A DNA stretch of 64,000 nucleotides, from positions 1-64,000 of the forward strand of contig NMRB01000072.1 in NCBI GenBank assembly GCA_002633025.1, in the 5' to 3' direction. Below, one piece after another: positions 33,231-45,176 of this stretch. Every line of letters starts with the position of its first letter. Within the stretch, counting starts at the first letter, position 1. Position numbers and translations under genes: made by a program. This stretch comes from Notospermus geniculatus. Its lineage: Eukaryota; Nemertea; Pilidiophora; Heteronemertea; Lineidae. The notes beneath the pieces are model-generated. The model had not been told where the DNA came from, did not search any database, and worked only from the letters and a program-made list of their open reading frames with translations.

Positions 33231-34685
33231 TGTGGAAAGACGCAATAATCGTACAATGTATGTATGTAAATTTGTGTTCGCTGGTAACTATGGCTTTGGT
33301 GTGACAAATTTGCCATTTATCTCTTATTGTTCTGTGCATTGTTAGGAGAGATTTATTTAAGACTTTGCATTGGCATAAACCTTTGCCTTGCATCAAAATA
33401 TGCCCTGGTTTTCCCTCTAGACTCCCACCACAAGTATAAAAAAGGTATTGCTATCATTACTTTAGCTGGCTTCCGATCGAGTGTCAAATAACTGGCCTCT
33501 AATTGACCGGGCAGCTTCTCTGATATGTTTAAGCGCTTGTCAAATATCAGTAAATGGTCTTATTCATGTTGTTCTCTTCACACGTTCCTCTGCCAAGCCA
33601 AGATCTAATTTCGGAAATCCTATTCATTACACGCTAAATTTGCCGCAACACCGGCGTAGAACAAGGCGTAGGAAAATTAGTGATGTACCCTTGACTATAT
33701 GAATGTACTCTATTGAGTCATGAACAGAGGAAGCGACGATAATTCGGAGTCTGATGCAGTCTCGAAGTCGAACAGAAGCACAAGGTTCTGAATTAACATT
33801 TCGGGTACCGGTACTTGAAAGCCTGAAGCCTGAACAATTAAATAGGTCTACTGCTGAGAAGAGTTGACCAGTGACTTGACATCATGTGGCCCCTCGGTGC
33901 TGTCTATTAAACTCCGGTTTAATCTGCATGATCAGCACGTTCTGCATCGCTCTCCTGCTGATTGCTTGGTATTATCTTACGGCGCTCTGTCGGGGATGTC
34001 GTAGAATGCTGAAGTTACATCCATCTACACTTTGAAATCTCTTGTTGGTGCCAACTGCACCGAATGAAAGCAATGGATGGTCGAGGAAAAAACTAAGCTG
34101 GTTCGCCAGTTAGCCAGGAGAACATAAGACCCCTCCCTTCCCTCGAAGGATACATGTTCTGCAAATAACTACCTTGAAATTCTTAAGGAATTCCTCTCGA
34201 TAATCCCACTTGATAACTCGACTCATTCGTCCCGAATTTTTCGCCTTTTTCATAACATTTTTTTTTCTTTGTGAACACTCTAGACGCTGCAATCTTTGAA
34301 GATACCAGCGCCAATCTTTCCACGCCTAATGCTGTTTAGTCTCTATTAGCAAACAGGGTAGCACAAATGGAAAAAGGTTCTGTGCAATAGACGGAATTGA
34401 TCCTCTAATTGAAGAGGATGCCTTGAGAAAAACCAAGTTGTCTTCGGTGTCAGTTGAGCTGAAAAATGTTGCATTTTTGAGGAAGAGATACTGCGCGGTA
34501 TCCAATCGATGCTGCCGTGAGAACAGACGCGAAAGTGTTCTGGTTGGGAGCTGGGTTGTCAATTGCTTTTATTCCTTTGCTGCGTATTTTTCCGTCGTTC
34601 GTGCAGCTTGGTTTACCGTTTCACCGATTCTCCGATCGTATGCGACCAATACCGATGTAACAGGAGACCGAGTAGGAGACGCGGG
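33231..34685. other. Intron 1, nothing recognised
   Basis: Opposed frames (33073-33396, 34326-34763) have no domain signature. Confidence 0.4.
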
Positions 34686-34765
34686 GGTTTAGTGGCTCAG
34701 GTCTGCGGCTGTAGCGGTCACGAGACCCCAGATTCGATTCTTACTGCCGGCTTGATTCTCTGAAC
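34686..34765 (+). mobile_element. Possible tRNA-like SINE head
   Basis: TTTAGTGGCTCAGGTCTGCGG resembles an A box and CCAGATTCGATTCTTACTG a B box, about 35 bases apart. No acceptor stem is present. Weaker than the relic at 18282-18372. Confidence 0.35.
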
Positions 34766-37700
34766 CAGGTCGAATATTCTCTGTAAAACTAATGTGCTGT
34801 CCGTCATGTCTGTCACCAAATGCATAACTGGTAGCATTGCTGATATATGGTGCAATCTCATTCGATATCAAGTTCAGGGAGTTGGACGAACATAATTATT
34901 AAGCTGACCTAACCATCTGTATCGCCTACTGGTACAGACAGTAATCTCAATTGAGCCATCCCGGTGCCCAACCTGCCGACATGCTTGAGGGCAAACATCG
35001 TATGAAAGACTAGTCTTTCTCGATCAACCACCGAAGCAGCTGAACCAATTAATAGATTACCTTCATCAATGTGACCACACGTCCATGCATAATTCTGACA
35101 GAATATATACAAGTAGTTTGGCGTTGTCGTCTTTGAACTTTCAATCAATGAAATAACATGTAATCCATTAGGTTAGGTGTCCACAAAATTTGAATTGTGC
35201 GTTCTCAAATGAGAAAATTTTGTCTCACGAAGATGGCCACAGAATTAAGTATTAAAAGTCACGTAAGTTTAGTCTTTTAATTGGCTAAGATTCTTGTACA
35301 AAAGTCCAGTGAATACTTTCACTTCAGTTATATGGCTGGTGGTTGGTTGCACTGGACTAGAGACAGGGGTTACTTTCAATAGGTGGCGCCAGCGCTCATC
35401 TAATATGGCTGCCACAGCCACCATTTTGAGTTTCGTTTCTGGACAACTTTATAGGCGGTGACATATGCCATGCTTTGCGTTGCTCTTGTTACTCATATCA
35501 AATTGTAATTTTCTTAACATCAATTTGACCCCAACACGATTTGTCAGCATTTAATGAATGATTGTCTAATGCTCCACTACATTATGCAGCAAGATGGGGA
35601 ACAGGTTCACGCAGATGTTTTCCTCGCATCAAATGTGTCCCGACAGTTTTGGCTTATTGACTCGGCAATTGGTCTTCCGCTAATTTTAATCAGAAGGTTT
35701 GGGAATTACAGAATTCCATCTGTAATTTTAAAATTCGATTTCCCTTCATTCACGCGTTGGTTTTTTCTTGGTTGATGTTGTTAATTAGTTATTCATGCTT
35801 TGCGTCAAGAAATTGCAAATGTTGAATTGATGCAGAGTTAAACCAACCGAGTGAGAGAAGAAAAAGGGAATTTGTCATTTGGCATTGTCTGATAAAACCT
35901 CTTGATGAGTTGAATACGACTTTCTTAAATGGCAAATGCTTTTGGTAAGATTGGGCCAACAGCGATAGCAGTTGCCGTCGACGTCATAATATAGATTGCA
36001 TGAAATCCCACTCAGCAGAAGCAATCTTAAGGATGGGCTGTCAGAATCACCTTACTTTCTACTCATCCTGCCTTATGCCTACACTGATGGTTTTCTAGGT
36101 TCGGCAATCCCCTGCGGTCCGATTCTTGATGCCCATGTCTCATTACAAGACAGACATTCGGAAACAAAGCTGACGAAAACAAAATAAAAATGATCAAGTG
36201 GATTTTTTATGTGTTTGATGACAAAAACATCAATATTACCAATTGTTTTCGACAATTCCTCGATGACCAGACACCAACTCTGACAAATTAACAGTCTCAC
36301 AAATTGGTTTGACTTCAGTGTGGAGACAGTTGGAACTAATAGGCTGTCTTCTCAGTCCTCAGATTCAATTTATAGTACACGATGTTTAATTGTGAGGGAT
36401 CATTGCTTTGTCGTTTGACGAGTGGTATCTGTTGCGACATTTCTGGTAAAGAAACTACTTATCGGGTGAGAAGCACGATTCTGGTAATAAGGAAACACGA
36501 TTGAAGAAAGCAAGATGGCGCCGGCTTTCCGGTTACGGAAGTGCGTGTTGTTTTCTTCGCAAGGCGATCAAAATTGATGCAAAGACATTTGTTTTGTTGG
36601 CTTCAGCCAAACAGGTTGTGATGGAGACTTGTGTGCAGTGCAAATGCACACATTTCTGCCATGACACCGTTATGCAGGAAACGTGTAAACATAGTGAGCA
36701 ATATTTCACAGCCGGCTTGTTCACCAATCACACGGCACAACGCCAATCAACAAGTACTTCTGAAATTTGCCCTCATCAAGACATGTGATTTTCGACAAGA
36801 TCCGTTTCCAGGATTCGGGAATAAGGCAAAAGGCAATGCCGCATGATATTCAAACTCAGAACTTCGAAACTCACAAGTAACGTCGGTGTTGAATGGAGGA
36901 AATGAGAGAACATCGTTGACACGCCACTGATGCGTGCCTTCCATCCACCATGCGAATCCATGGAGGCTTTTTTTGTGATATCTACCGAAAGGTTCTGGTC
37001 ACCTCACCCTAACATTACTCAATTACCTGGTGACAGCGACCAATATTCAGAATACTTAACGTTAACACACCAATTACACTGATTTCACATCCCTAATCGC
37101 CGGCCGCCACATATATTATTTATTTAACATTAATGCACTGCGATGTCGTTTTTGTTGTAGTTGTTTGCTAAACTAACAAAGTTACGTGTCCCCTGATAGA
37201 TATTCGGGTAAAACTTCAATCCCAGCAGGTCGCACTGTTTGTAAAGATTTAAAAATTTTACAATATTCTAGAGTAGATGTCACTAATTCGTGTCGCATAG
37301 ATCACAAAAAACAAGAATCCAGTCTCATGGTATTGATTGCACACAACTTGTTTCTGTGCCAGCGTTGTTCTTTCCGCTATACCGCAGTACAACATTGCTA
37401 TAAATGATTCCCATTTTTATGCTGCCATTGGTTTTTGGTACGATGTGGGAGACGAGCGGATTACGCATTCAATTCAATTTGTCAGTTCAGTGAAGCCGTG
37501 ATTTCAAGCATATGCTCAACCCTTCTGAATCTATGAATCAAAATTGATACTTAGTTATTCATTTATACAGCAAATGAAGAAATCCCAAAAGTAACCAAGT
37601 TGAAAAGACTACGTGACAAGGGATTTATTTCGTTGTTAAAACGTCTTTTGTTCATTTTCTGCTGTATGATTGTCTAATGTGTTGACGCAAAGGACGTCAC

Positions 37701-39806
37701 CTCCGGTATAACGTATTCAGCAGAAGCCTGTTCGCCAGCATTCGTTTCCTTGAACCCAAAATTGACATTGACTGCCGATTTGTGAAAGTCTCCATCAACA
37801 TTATACAATATTTCTTCATCAGAATCGGCAGTTTCATCAATACTGCAACATCTTTAAATAAATGAAGCTTATTGCCGTCGATGCACACGTCAGCAGCACG
37901 CTGTGTCATATCAATTGGTTCACTGACACGGTGAGTTCTTTTCCTAAAGAAAAAATCTAAACAGAACTCATCAGATCAGGCTTAGCCCGTCACCTGCATT
38001 TGGCGGTGAACTTGAAATCTGTTGTAGATTCTATTCTGAGAATAGCGTTTCTCTCCAAGAGTTTTTGCCTTTGCGGTTTTTGACTGGGAGCGTTGGGGCC
38101 ATCACCTGAAATATTATGTGGTAACGATGCAAAACAACCAAAAAAGCCGCATGTGATCTACGGTCTAGATCTACGATCTACGCTTCCGTTTATAAATCAT
38201 TTTCAAGTTCTTCTTGAACTGCTTTACCTTCGCTTCGTTCTATAACCAAGACCGGCGTATGAGCTAGTTCTACAAGTGATACATCATGCTACGTTTTCGT
38301 TTTTAACCCGGCCCTTGCTTCAGCAGGTGTGTTGTTGAAATCCTTAGAATGTTTACAAATAACCGTTTACTATTCTATTTTTATACAGCCATTTAGTGAA
38401 AAATCTCAATACCTATAAACTTAGTTATCTAACCTTTTTTTCTCAGCGTACATACCCACGAAAACATAATTGGATACTAACGCAAAATGCTTACAGACTG
38501 TTTTGTTAATCATTTACTCAACCTGAACTTTTTTCTCACCGAAGTTTATCTTTGCCTTTGCGTATTCAGTTCTCTTAACCTTGAGATGTCACGGTTCGTT
38601 TAATTGCCTTTTCTCTACACGCACCTGCAGTGCATATACATCATTCCTCAAATTAGCCTTGAGGTAATGTGGTTTTTTCTTGCCAAAATCATTCCTGTAT
38701 TCTCTTTACTGCAACTACCTGCACCGAAAGACCAAGGATCTTAATATTTCACATGATTTAGTATAACGGCTTGGGCGTCTGCAGCTGGGAATCGTGGTTT
38801 CTACCAGATCTTGCTTTCGGGTTTCCAACAAAACAACCTCCATGGCGTCCAGACGTGAAGATAAGAATGATGAGAAGATGGTCTCTCTAAGAGGAATTTT
38901 CTGCGGCTATTCATCAAACTTCAGACCGTAAGATGAAAAAATCCTTAGTCCACTAATCAGTAGAAGCCATTAATCTCACCGAACAAGCTCGTCTATCGGT
39001 TGACCTGACCGAAACAGAAAGTATTCAGCGAAGGCATATTCACCTTTGGTGAACGCGAGGGTGGAAGATATGGATAAAACATTGGCTCGGAGCAAAATAT
39101 CTACGTTGCAGGATCTTTCTTCAGAAGGTGAAACTTTCCAGCCTGATTAGATCCATCTTGCCTGTTACTGACGACACATAGTTTGATATATGTGATGTGT
39201 AAAGAAGGCAGAAAATCCGGCTGGGATTGGTTCTCTGCGCAGAACAAGGATGTTTTCTTCGACTTCTAATTGAAGACAGTGGTCATCTTTCTCATGGTAC
39301 ATGGCTATTGCAGGTCGACAGCCCGTAACTTGGAAATTTAATATGTGATGAGTGTTAGAACTTGTTTCCGGATGCTAGTCACGTTGTGAATAGATAAGTG
39401 TATTGCTTCGCAATGCATCAGTGCATGCTACGATTGTAACCTGTGACCGAGGCGTGATGTTGAGATAGATGACATGTTGGAGGCCAGAGTTCTGCAGGTT
39501 ATGGCGATATTCGTGAAAAAAAACTCACGTCAGATCGCAATGTAATGAACGAGAGTGGACTCCCCGTTCCTTTTCTCTGCTCTTGACTCGTAAATTATTC
39601 ATAGTCACTCTGTCTGTGTAGGGTTTCAGGCCGGTACACCGGCATCCTTGCCCCAACAACCTCAAAACGATGTGGAGGTCTTGTCAACCAACTCCAGTTC
39701 AATGAGTTGAAGTCGTCGTTGTCGGCCGCCTTTGTCATCCTCGGAGCTAGTCTCAAACCCCCTACTTCTGACTCTCGAGCAAGGCATATCCGAGTAGCTG
39801 TTGGTG
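34766..39806. other. Intron 1, about 5 kb, nothing recognised
   Basis: No foldback element, SINE or supported frame was found. Short frames (35554-35775, 36501-36788, 37186-37407) have unremarkable composition. Confidence 0.4.
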
Positions 39807-40001
39807 GTTAAAGCGAATTGATATCGAAAAAAATTGATTTAGAAATAGAATTTGAAAGGGGACGAATTTTCGGGAAAAAATGTAAACAAACTTCTCCAGA
39901 ATGTCAACAAAGAAATGTTCGTGCATTCTGATTGGCTGAAGTGTTTACATGTACAAACACCAGCCAAATGTAAATAAAATCCGCTATCAATTCGCTTTAA
40001 C
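39807..40001. mobile_element. TIR MITE with GTTAAAGCGAATTGATA ends
   Basis: Both ends read GTTAAAGCGAATTGATA inward (right end on minus), followed by imperfect matching to about 30 bases. The interior has TGTAAACAAAC and TTCTGATTGGCTG. 195 bp, no coding capacity. Confidence 0.8.
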
Positions 40002-41718
40002 TGGGAAACTTGGCCGCCTCAACACAAGAATTCATTCGCTATCGCTTTGTTCCTCTGGCAACTTCAGTCTTGTATAGTTATCTGAGTACCGATCGTTTTG
40101 ATAATTACAGCGGCCTTAAAGATAATATCAAGATATAGATTCTAATACTGGACTCGGCTACCGTTACGTTATCATTAATATATTTTACCCAAGGCAAAAT
40201 TAAGCATGTGTCTCTCCTATTTAGTCAGCAATAATTAACCATTTATGGAAATTTTCATATACAGAATTGTCATAAAAACGTAGCGTTCACAGTAGTTGGT
40301 CATACAGATGGGCTACATGTAAGACGGTTTTTAAAATTTTTTAAATTAATTTTTTTTCTTTAAAAGTCCTGATGATACGTTATGGTGCTGTCCCGGAGCA
40401 CTAAAACGCTTACATGTACATGTATTTCATTTTAAAAAATACCACATTGGGATTCATAGAAAGGATACATGTTTAGAATTCCTTTTCGTGAAATCTACGA
40501 ATTCACACTGAAATATTGCAGACAAGGGTAGTCAGCAGTATCCAGGCATTGTCACCTTAGGGTAATCAATTAAGAATTATCGGGCAACCAATTCGGTTCG
40601 AGGTTATCTGATTTTTTCCCTCATGAATGCTCTGCCTGGAGGGCAGACATGATTGAAAACCATTTACAAGGATACGTCGAGAGGTTTTTGTTGTAGACCG
40701 ATTGGCTGCATGCGAGTGCGTCATATTTGACCGTCGATTCTGAAATGGTTTGGAAATCAACTCGTGTTTCTCGGACGCTGTTCTTTTCGCATGCCCAACA
40801 CGCTTCTAGTCTCAGCCAGAAGCAATTTACTCCGGGCACATTATGCCTGTCAAGGTTAGACGACTGGTGACAAATTCTGTTGCCAGCGGTCCAATATCAG
40901 CATCAGTCTCTCACAGATAACTCAGAAATCCAGAATGGCTACACTTTATTGTCTTCGGCCCAATTTCCCCTTGTAATAGACAGTCGTGCTGCTTCGGTCT
41001 GGAGGCATCACAGGTCATCGAATAGTCACTGCAGTCCAAGGAAGACCTCGGACAATTTAAATCATGTATGGTGTCCCTCGACTGTATCAAATGTTCATTG
41101 GCACTGCCTCAGCTCAGGCTATGAATAAGCAATGGGTGTAAAGAAATCATTAGAGACAAATTGGTGTTGTAACATTGCCAAGTGAGGATCTTCCTCGTTC
41201 GCTGAGGTTGTAGACAACATGAATTTGTAACCATTAAACTTGAGTAATTAACGGTGCAAAACGTGAAGCGATTTACATGCAGCAATGTTGCATTTTGTCA
41301 TTGTCAACTTGCAGCTGTCGCTTTAGCCGTTGTGTAAGGAAACTTGGTAGTAGAATTTCAGTATGATACCAGTCAAGTAATTGGCGTTAGTATTAAATGT
41401 ATCCAACTAAGAGTAAACTTCGGAAAAGCCCTGGCAGCTAGAGTACGTCGTCACAGGCAGTCATCAGTGTTTCGCTTGATGCATTGTAGCAAACGCTCCC
41501 GCTGTGTTGGGAATGGGGCGGACAGTCTCGGGCAAGGTGAAGTTAAACTGTTTATCAGACAAATCCAGACATTCGATGAAAGCACAGAGGGTTTCTTTTA
41601 GGTAGTGATCTTAGACAGACATTTTGCAGATCTACTGTCGATCCAACCTTTTCTTGCGCTGTTAGAACAATCTCACTCTCAGTGGAGGTTCACTGAACTT
41701 TTTGTGGCCCGTCTAATT
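40002..41718. other. Intron 1, nothing recognised
   Basis: T-rich patch near 40330-40365. Frames at 40880-41128 and 41344-41601 have no motif. Confidence 0.4.
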
Positions 41719-42170
41719 TCCCGACTCCAAGTGTATGCCATGAATGCACGGAATCATTCAGTGCTCAGCGAGCTTTCTCTTCGGTAATACTTTTAGTAAT
41801 TAACTTCCACCTGTCCCGCCACTTCATCAAGGATGAAAATGGTAAGTGAAAGTCAGTGTGAGGTTTTCATGAGATGATGTTTTGACACATATCCAGAACG
41901 ATTTTCCTAAGACTTCAATCATTGGAAGTACCGGTAGATATTTTTCTGTGAATAAGACATCTGCATTACGGAAACAAGAAAACAAATTTACATACGAGTT
42001 GCTTAGTCTTTTCGTGGTACGTTCGTGAGCGCGGGTCGTACACGAGCCAAAACAAAGCAGCAGAGAGTCTAACAACTCCAATCAAGGGGCTGACAGCGAT
42101 CCCTCGTCATGGCCAACCTGCGAAACTTGTCGTCTTCTCATACAGTGGTATAAGGAAAAAACGTCACCTT

Positions 42171-42470
42171 TGAAGCATTAGCTTGGCTGTCAGTTTGAAG
42201 ACTCCACTTCGGATTTCTCGTCCACGGTAATGCTGGACATCCAAAGGGCCAACGGTGATCGCTCATAAGGCCGACCCAGTGCTTTTCAGAGAAGTATTGG
42301 GAGAGAACACTTTCGAAGCATTAGCTTGGCTGTTAGTTTGAAGACTCTATTTTGGGTTTGTGGTCCACTAATGCGATTCCTCATAAGGCCGACCCAGTGC
42401 TTTCCAGAGAAGTATTGGGAGTTCGAAGCATTTGGTTGGCTGTCAGATTGAGAACCCTAATTCAACGAAT
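42171..42470. repeat. Tandem repeat of about 110-143 bp, 2.4 units
   Basis: Units start at 42171, 42314 and 42424 with GAAGCATTAGCTTGGCTGT-type sequence and share CTCATAAGGCCGACCCAGTG and AGAGAAGTATTGGGAG. The third unit is incomplete. The same array occurs in the sister block at about 45629-45928. Confidence 0.8.
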
Positions 42471-43242
42471 CCACCGCATTTTACAAAGTTTCTAGCCAAT
42501 CAGACACCGGCCCACAGTAATGCTAGACATTGTGAAATATTCATACGTCGTATCACCTAGTTTAACTTTATAACCAAGTTTGGTTGCTTTATTACCTCTA
42601 AGCTTGTCCACATACTTCGTAATCTGTCAGGTTCTCAGCCATTGCACTCAGCGATGTCGCTAAAATCAAGAACTTAATGGCACTGCTCACTCACAGCCAC
42701 TTTTCAGTAGTCTCCAGTGTACGGTTTCCAGTCTAACGACTGACATTTGTTTTTATTTAGGAATGTTTGACTAATTGATGTCCGGCTTTATTGGTCAATA
42801 TTATAAATGCTCTTGTATTTCGTGTCGCACGCAAAGTCACCTCTCTAGGAATTGGCTCCCTGTGTAGCGATTCATCATCATTACCAGCCTCAATACAGGT
42901 TACGTTCTGTTTAATTGCATGCGCAGCCAGATAGCCGATGGAAGCTTTGATTCGTAGAACCTGATGTCTACGGAAAAGCCACCCTCAGGACCTAGAAAAA
43001 CACAGGAAGTCACTGATGCAACTCATGCATCAGTCTATGAAACTTTGAAGCTGTTCTGCAGCAAACGAGTGGAAATATTGGTTGGATGCAAGGCTGTGCA
43101 CTTGCATGTTATGTACATGTACACATACATGTGCACTGAGCATGTGTATGACACGCAGTGTCAGTATTTCGTCCCCACTGCATGATTGCTGTAAAATGCA
43201 CAGTATAGCCCTATGTTTGATGGTAAATGTAGGCGAAATCTA

Positions 43243-43457
43243 AAGCCTGCCGCACACTGGAGCTATCTGCTGAGCAAAAAGTCATTCGAGACCGTTTGCT
43301 CAGCAGATAGCTCACCGAAAAATACGCGCACACGCGAGCTTTCTGCCTCGCGAGGCAAAAAACTCACCGAAATTACGCGCACACGCGAGCTATCTGCTGA
43401 GCAAATGGTCTCGAATGACTTTTTGCTCAGCAGATAGCTCCAGTGTGCGGCAGGCTT
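43243..43457. mobile_element. Near-perfect 215-bp palindromic MITE, TA target duplication, polymorphic
   Basis: Flanked by TA (43241-43242 and 43458-43459). The arms start AAGCCTGCCGCACACTGGAG on both strands and continue AGCTATCTGCTGAGCAAA, then a TCATTCGAGACC block. Inner parts repeat CTCACCGAAA and CGCGCACACGCGAGCT around CCTCGCGAGG. The sister block has a single TA at 46736-46737 with no insertion. TA duplication fits the Tc1/mariner superfamily. The LKPAAHWSYLLSKKSFE frames on both strands are products of the palindrome. Confidence 0.92.
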
Positions 43458-45176
43458 TAGGATAGACCACAAAAGAAGCTACTTGTGTGTGGCAGGTTGG
43501 GATTATACAGCCAGTTTGTAGTTAAAAACGATCCCTATGACACTTTTTATTGTGCATGAGGTGAGGCTGATGCAGTACAGTTGAATGCATCTTACCTACA
43601 AAGTTCTATGGTTAAAGTCTTAACTTGTACATAATGAGCGGTGTTTACTGGGGTTAAACTGAGGGCAAAGAAATGATCCAGAAATAAACAAGTTCATTTG
43701 GTATGAGAATATTGATTACGGTGCAGCATTCTTCCGTCGGGGATACTAACAGGAGTTTCAGTCACTTTACCATTCTATACAAGATGAAGCAGAGGAATAC
43801 TAATGCATTGTGACTTTTATAAATGGCAATAGATGACCATCCTGCAAAATGACCATATCGATAGAGTGCATAATGGCTTTATTGCATTGCGTTGTCTTTA
43901 TGTACGTCTTAAATTATTACGATAGCTGGAAAGCTACACGGACGTAGCCTACAGTCTTTGAACATGGTTCAGCCATATTGAGGATGTAGGGGTAGAAAAA
44001 GGGAGTGATGATATGGCCCGAATGTTTTACAAACAACTGCATGCAACTGATGCAGCAATAGTGCTGTGCATTCGTGGGAATGGGGATTGTCAGTCATGTC
44101 AGGCAGGCTTCTTTCGACTACTAATACGCTTGGGAAAATGCGTCGTCAAATTAAAATCGACCGTTTCCATTTGAACGGTTACGCTAGTGAAAGCCACACA
44201 GTAGAGACATGATGAAATCAACAAAGTAAAGTCGAGTTTCAAAATGCAATCTCTTTAATACACCATACCGTATAATCTGCTATTTCTTGCTGAGAATAGC
44301 TAACTGTGATTCAGCATGGGGAATCAAGGAAAGTAAACAATAATCTCTGTTTGCGTTTACGGGATGTTGTTTCGTCTAAAAGCAATATGTACTTTTGTGA
44401 CGATGTCCATAATCAATAGGCTAAATGGGATGTAGCCTGTCAAACAGTGTCTGCAGAATTCTAATTGCACTTCAGTCTCTAACAATTTACATACTCTTTT
44501 AAGTTAGAGCATCCATCTGTTTTTGCATTATACGGAACCGGGGGAGGCTCTCCACTTGACAATTTATGTCCTGTTGATTCAAGGGCAAAACCTATCAACT
44601 TCCATTACTGAAATGCACCTTCGTTGATATACGAGGTGGACTGAGAAATTTCCGTGTTTACCAATTCTTTCTGATATGATTGCATAATGCATAAAGTATT
44701 GTCTCATAATGGTCCTTAAGTGGAACGGTTGCATCTGAAAACAAACGCGACTCTTGTCGTTTGGGAGTTACAGCAGCAGCTACGCAAATATGGTATGAAA
44801 AAAAACCGAATTATATCAACAGTATGGCCAACATCTACGTATTATTTACCACCCACAACACAATGGTGTGAAAACTTATATAAAATCAATTGAAAGTGAA
44901 TTAGTTGTCCAACATGAACAAGTATTAAACTGATTAGTGTTCAGTCATTCACTCAAAATAAGTATGTTCATTTCATACAAGACTCTCCCTTCCTCATACT
45001 GACTTGGTTTCGTCACCAGTGGGTGGCGTTTGTCTTTTGTGGATTTGAAACTCTTTTGTGTTTGTTTGGGCGGTGGCTGGGGTTTTAAAGCAAGGAGTGA
45101 ACATGTATTTGGCACTGCAAATCTGGTTGCCAAGACTGGCAGTCTGTTGTGGTCATGAAGGAGCTCCTGTTGGCCN

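Larger units (their letters stand above)
41719..45175. repeat. Duplicated block 2, copy 1 (probable haplotype A)
   Basis: This 3.46 kb stretch is repeated as 45177-48572 after a single N at 45176. Both copies start TCCCGACTCCAAGTGTATGC and end GAGCTCCTGTTG(G/A)CC. Long parts are identical. Differences are a few substitutions, several small indels, a palindromic element only here (43243-43457) and a segment of about 130 bases only in copy 2 (48175-48310). Best read as unmerged alleles. Confidence 0.85.

Noticed and set aside
41827-42081. 84-codon frame identical at 45285-45539, as a conserved gene
   Set aside because: Identity is expected because the two regions are allelic copies; nothing supports coding.
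43213-43472. Similar proteins encoded on opposite strands
   Set aside because: Both frames come from the two arms of one palindromic MITE, so their similarity follows from the DNA symmetry.
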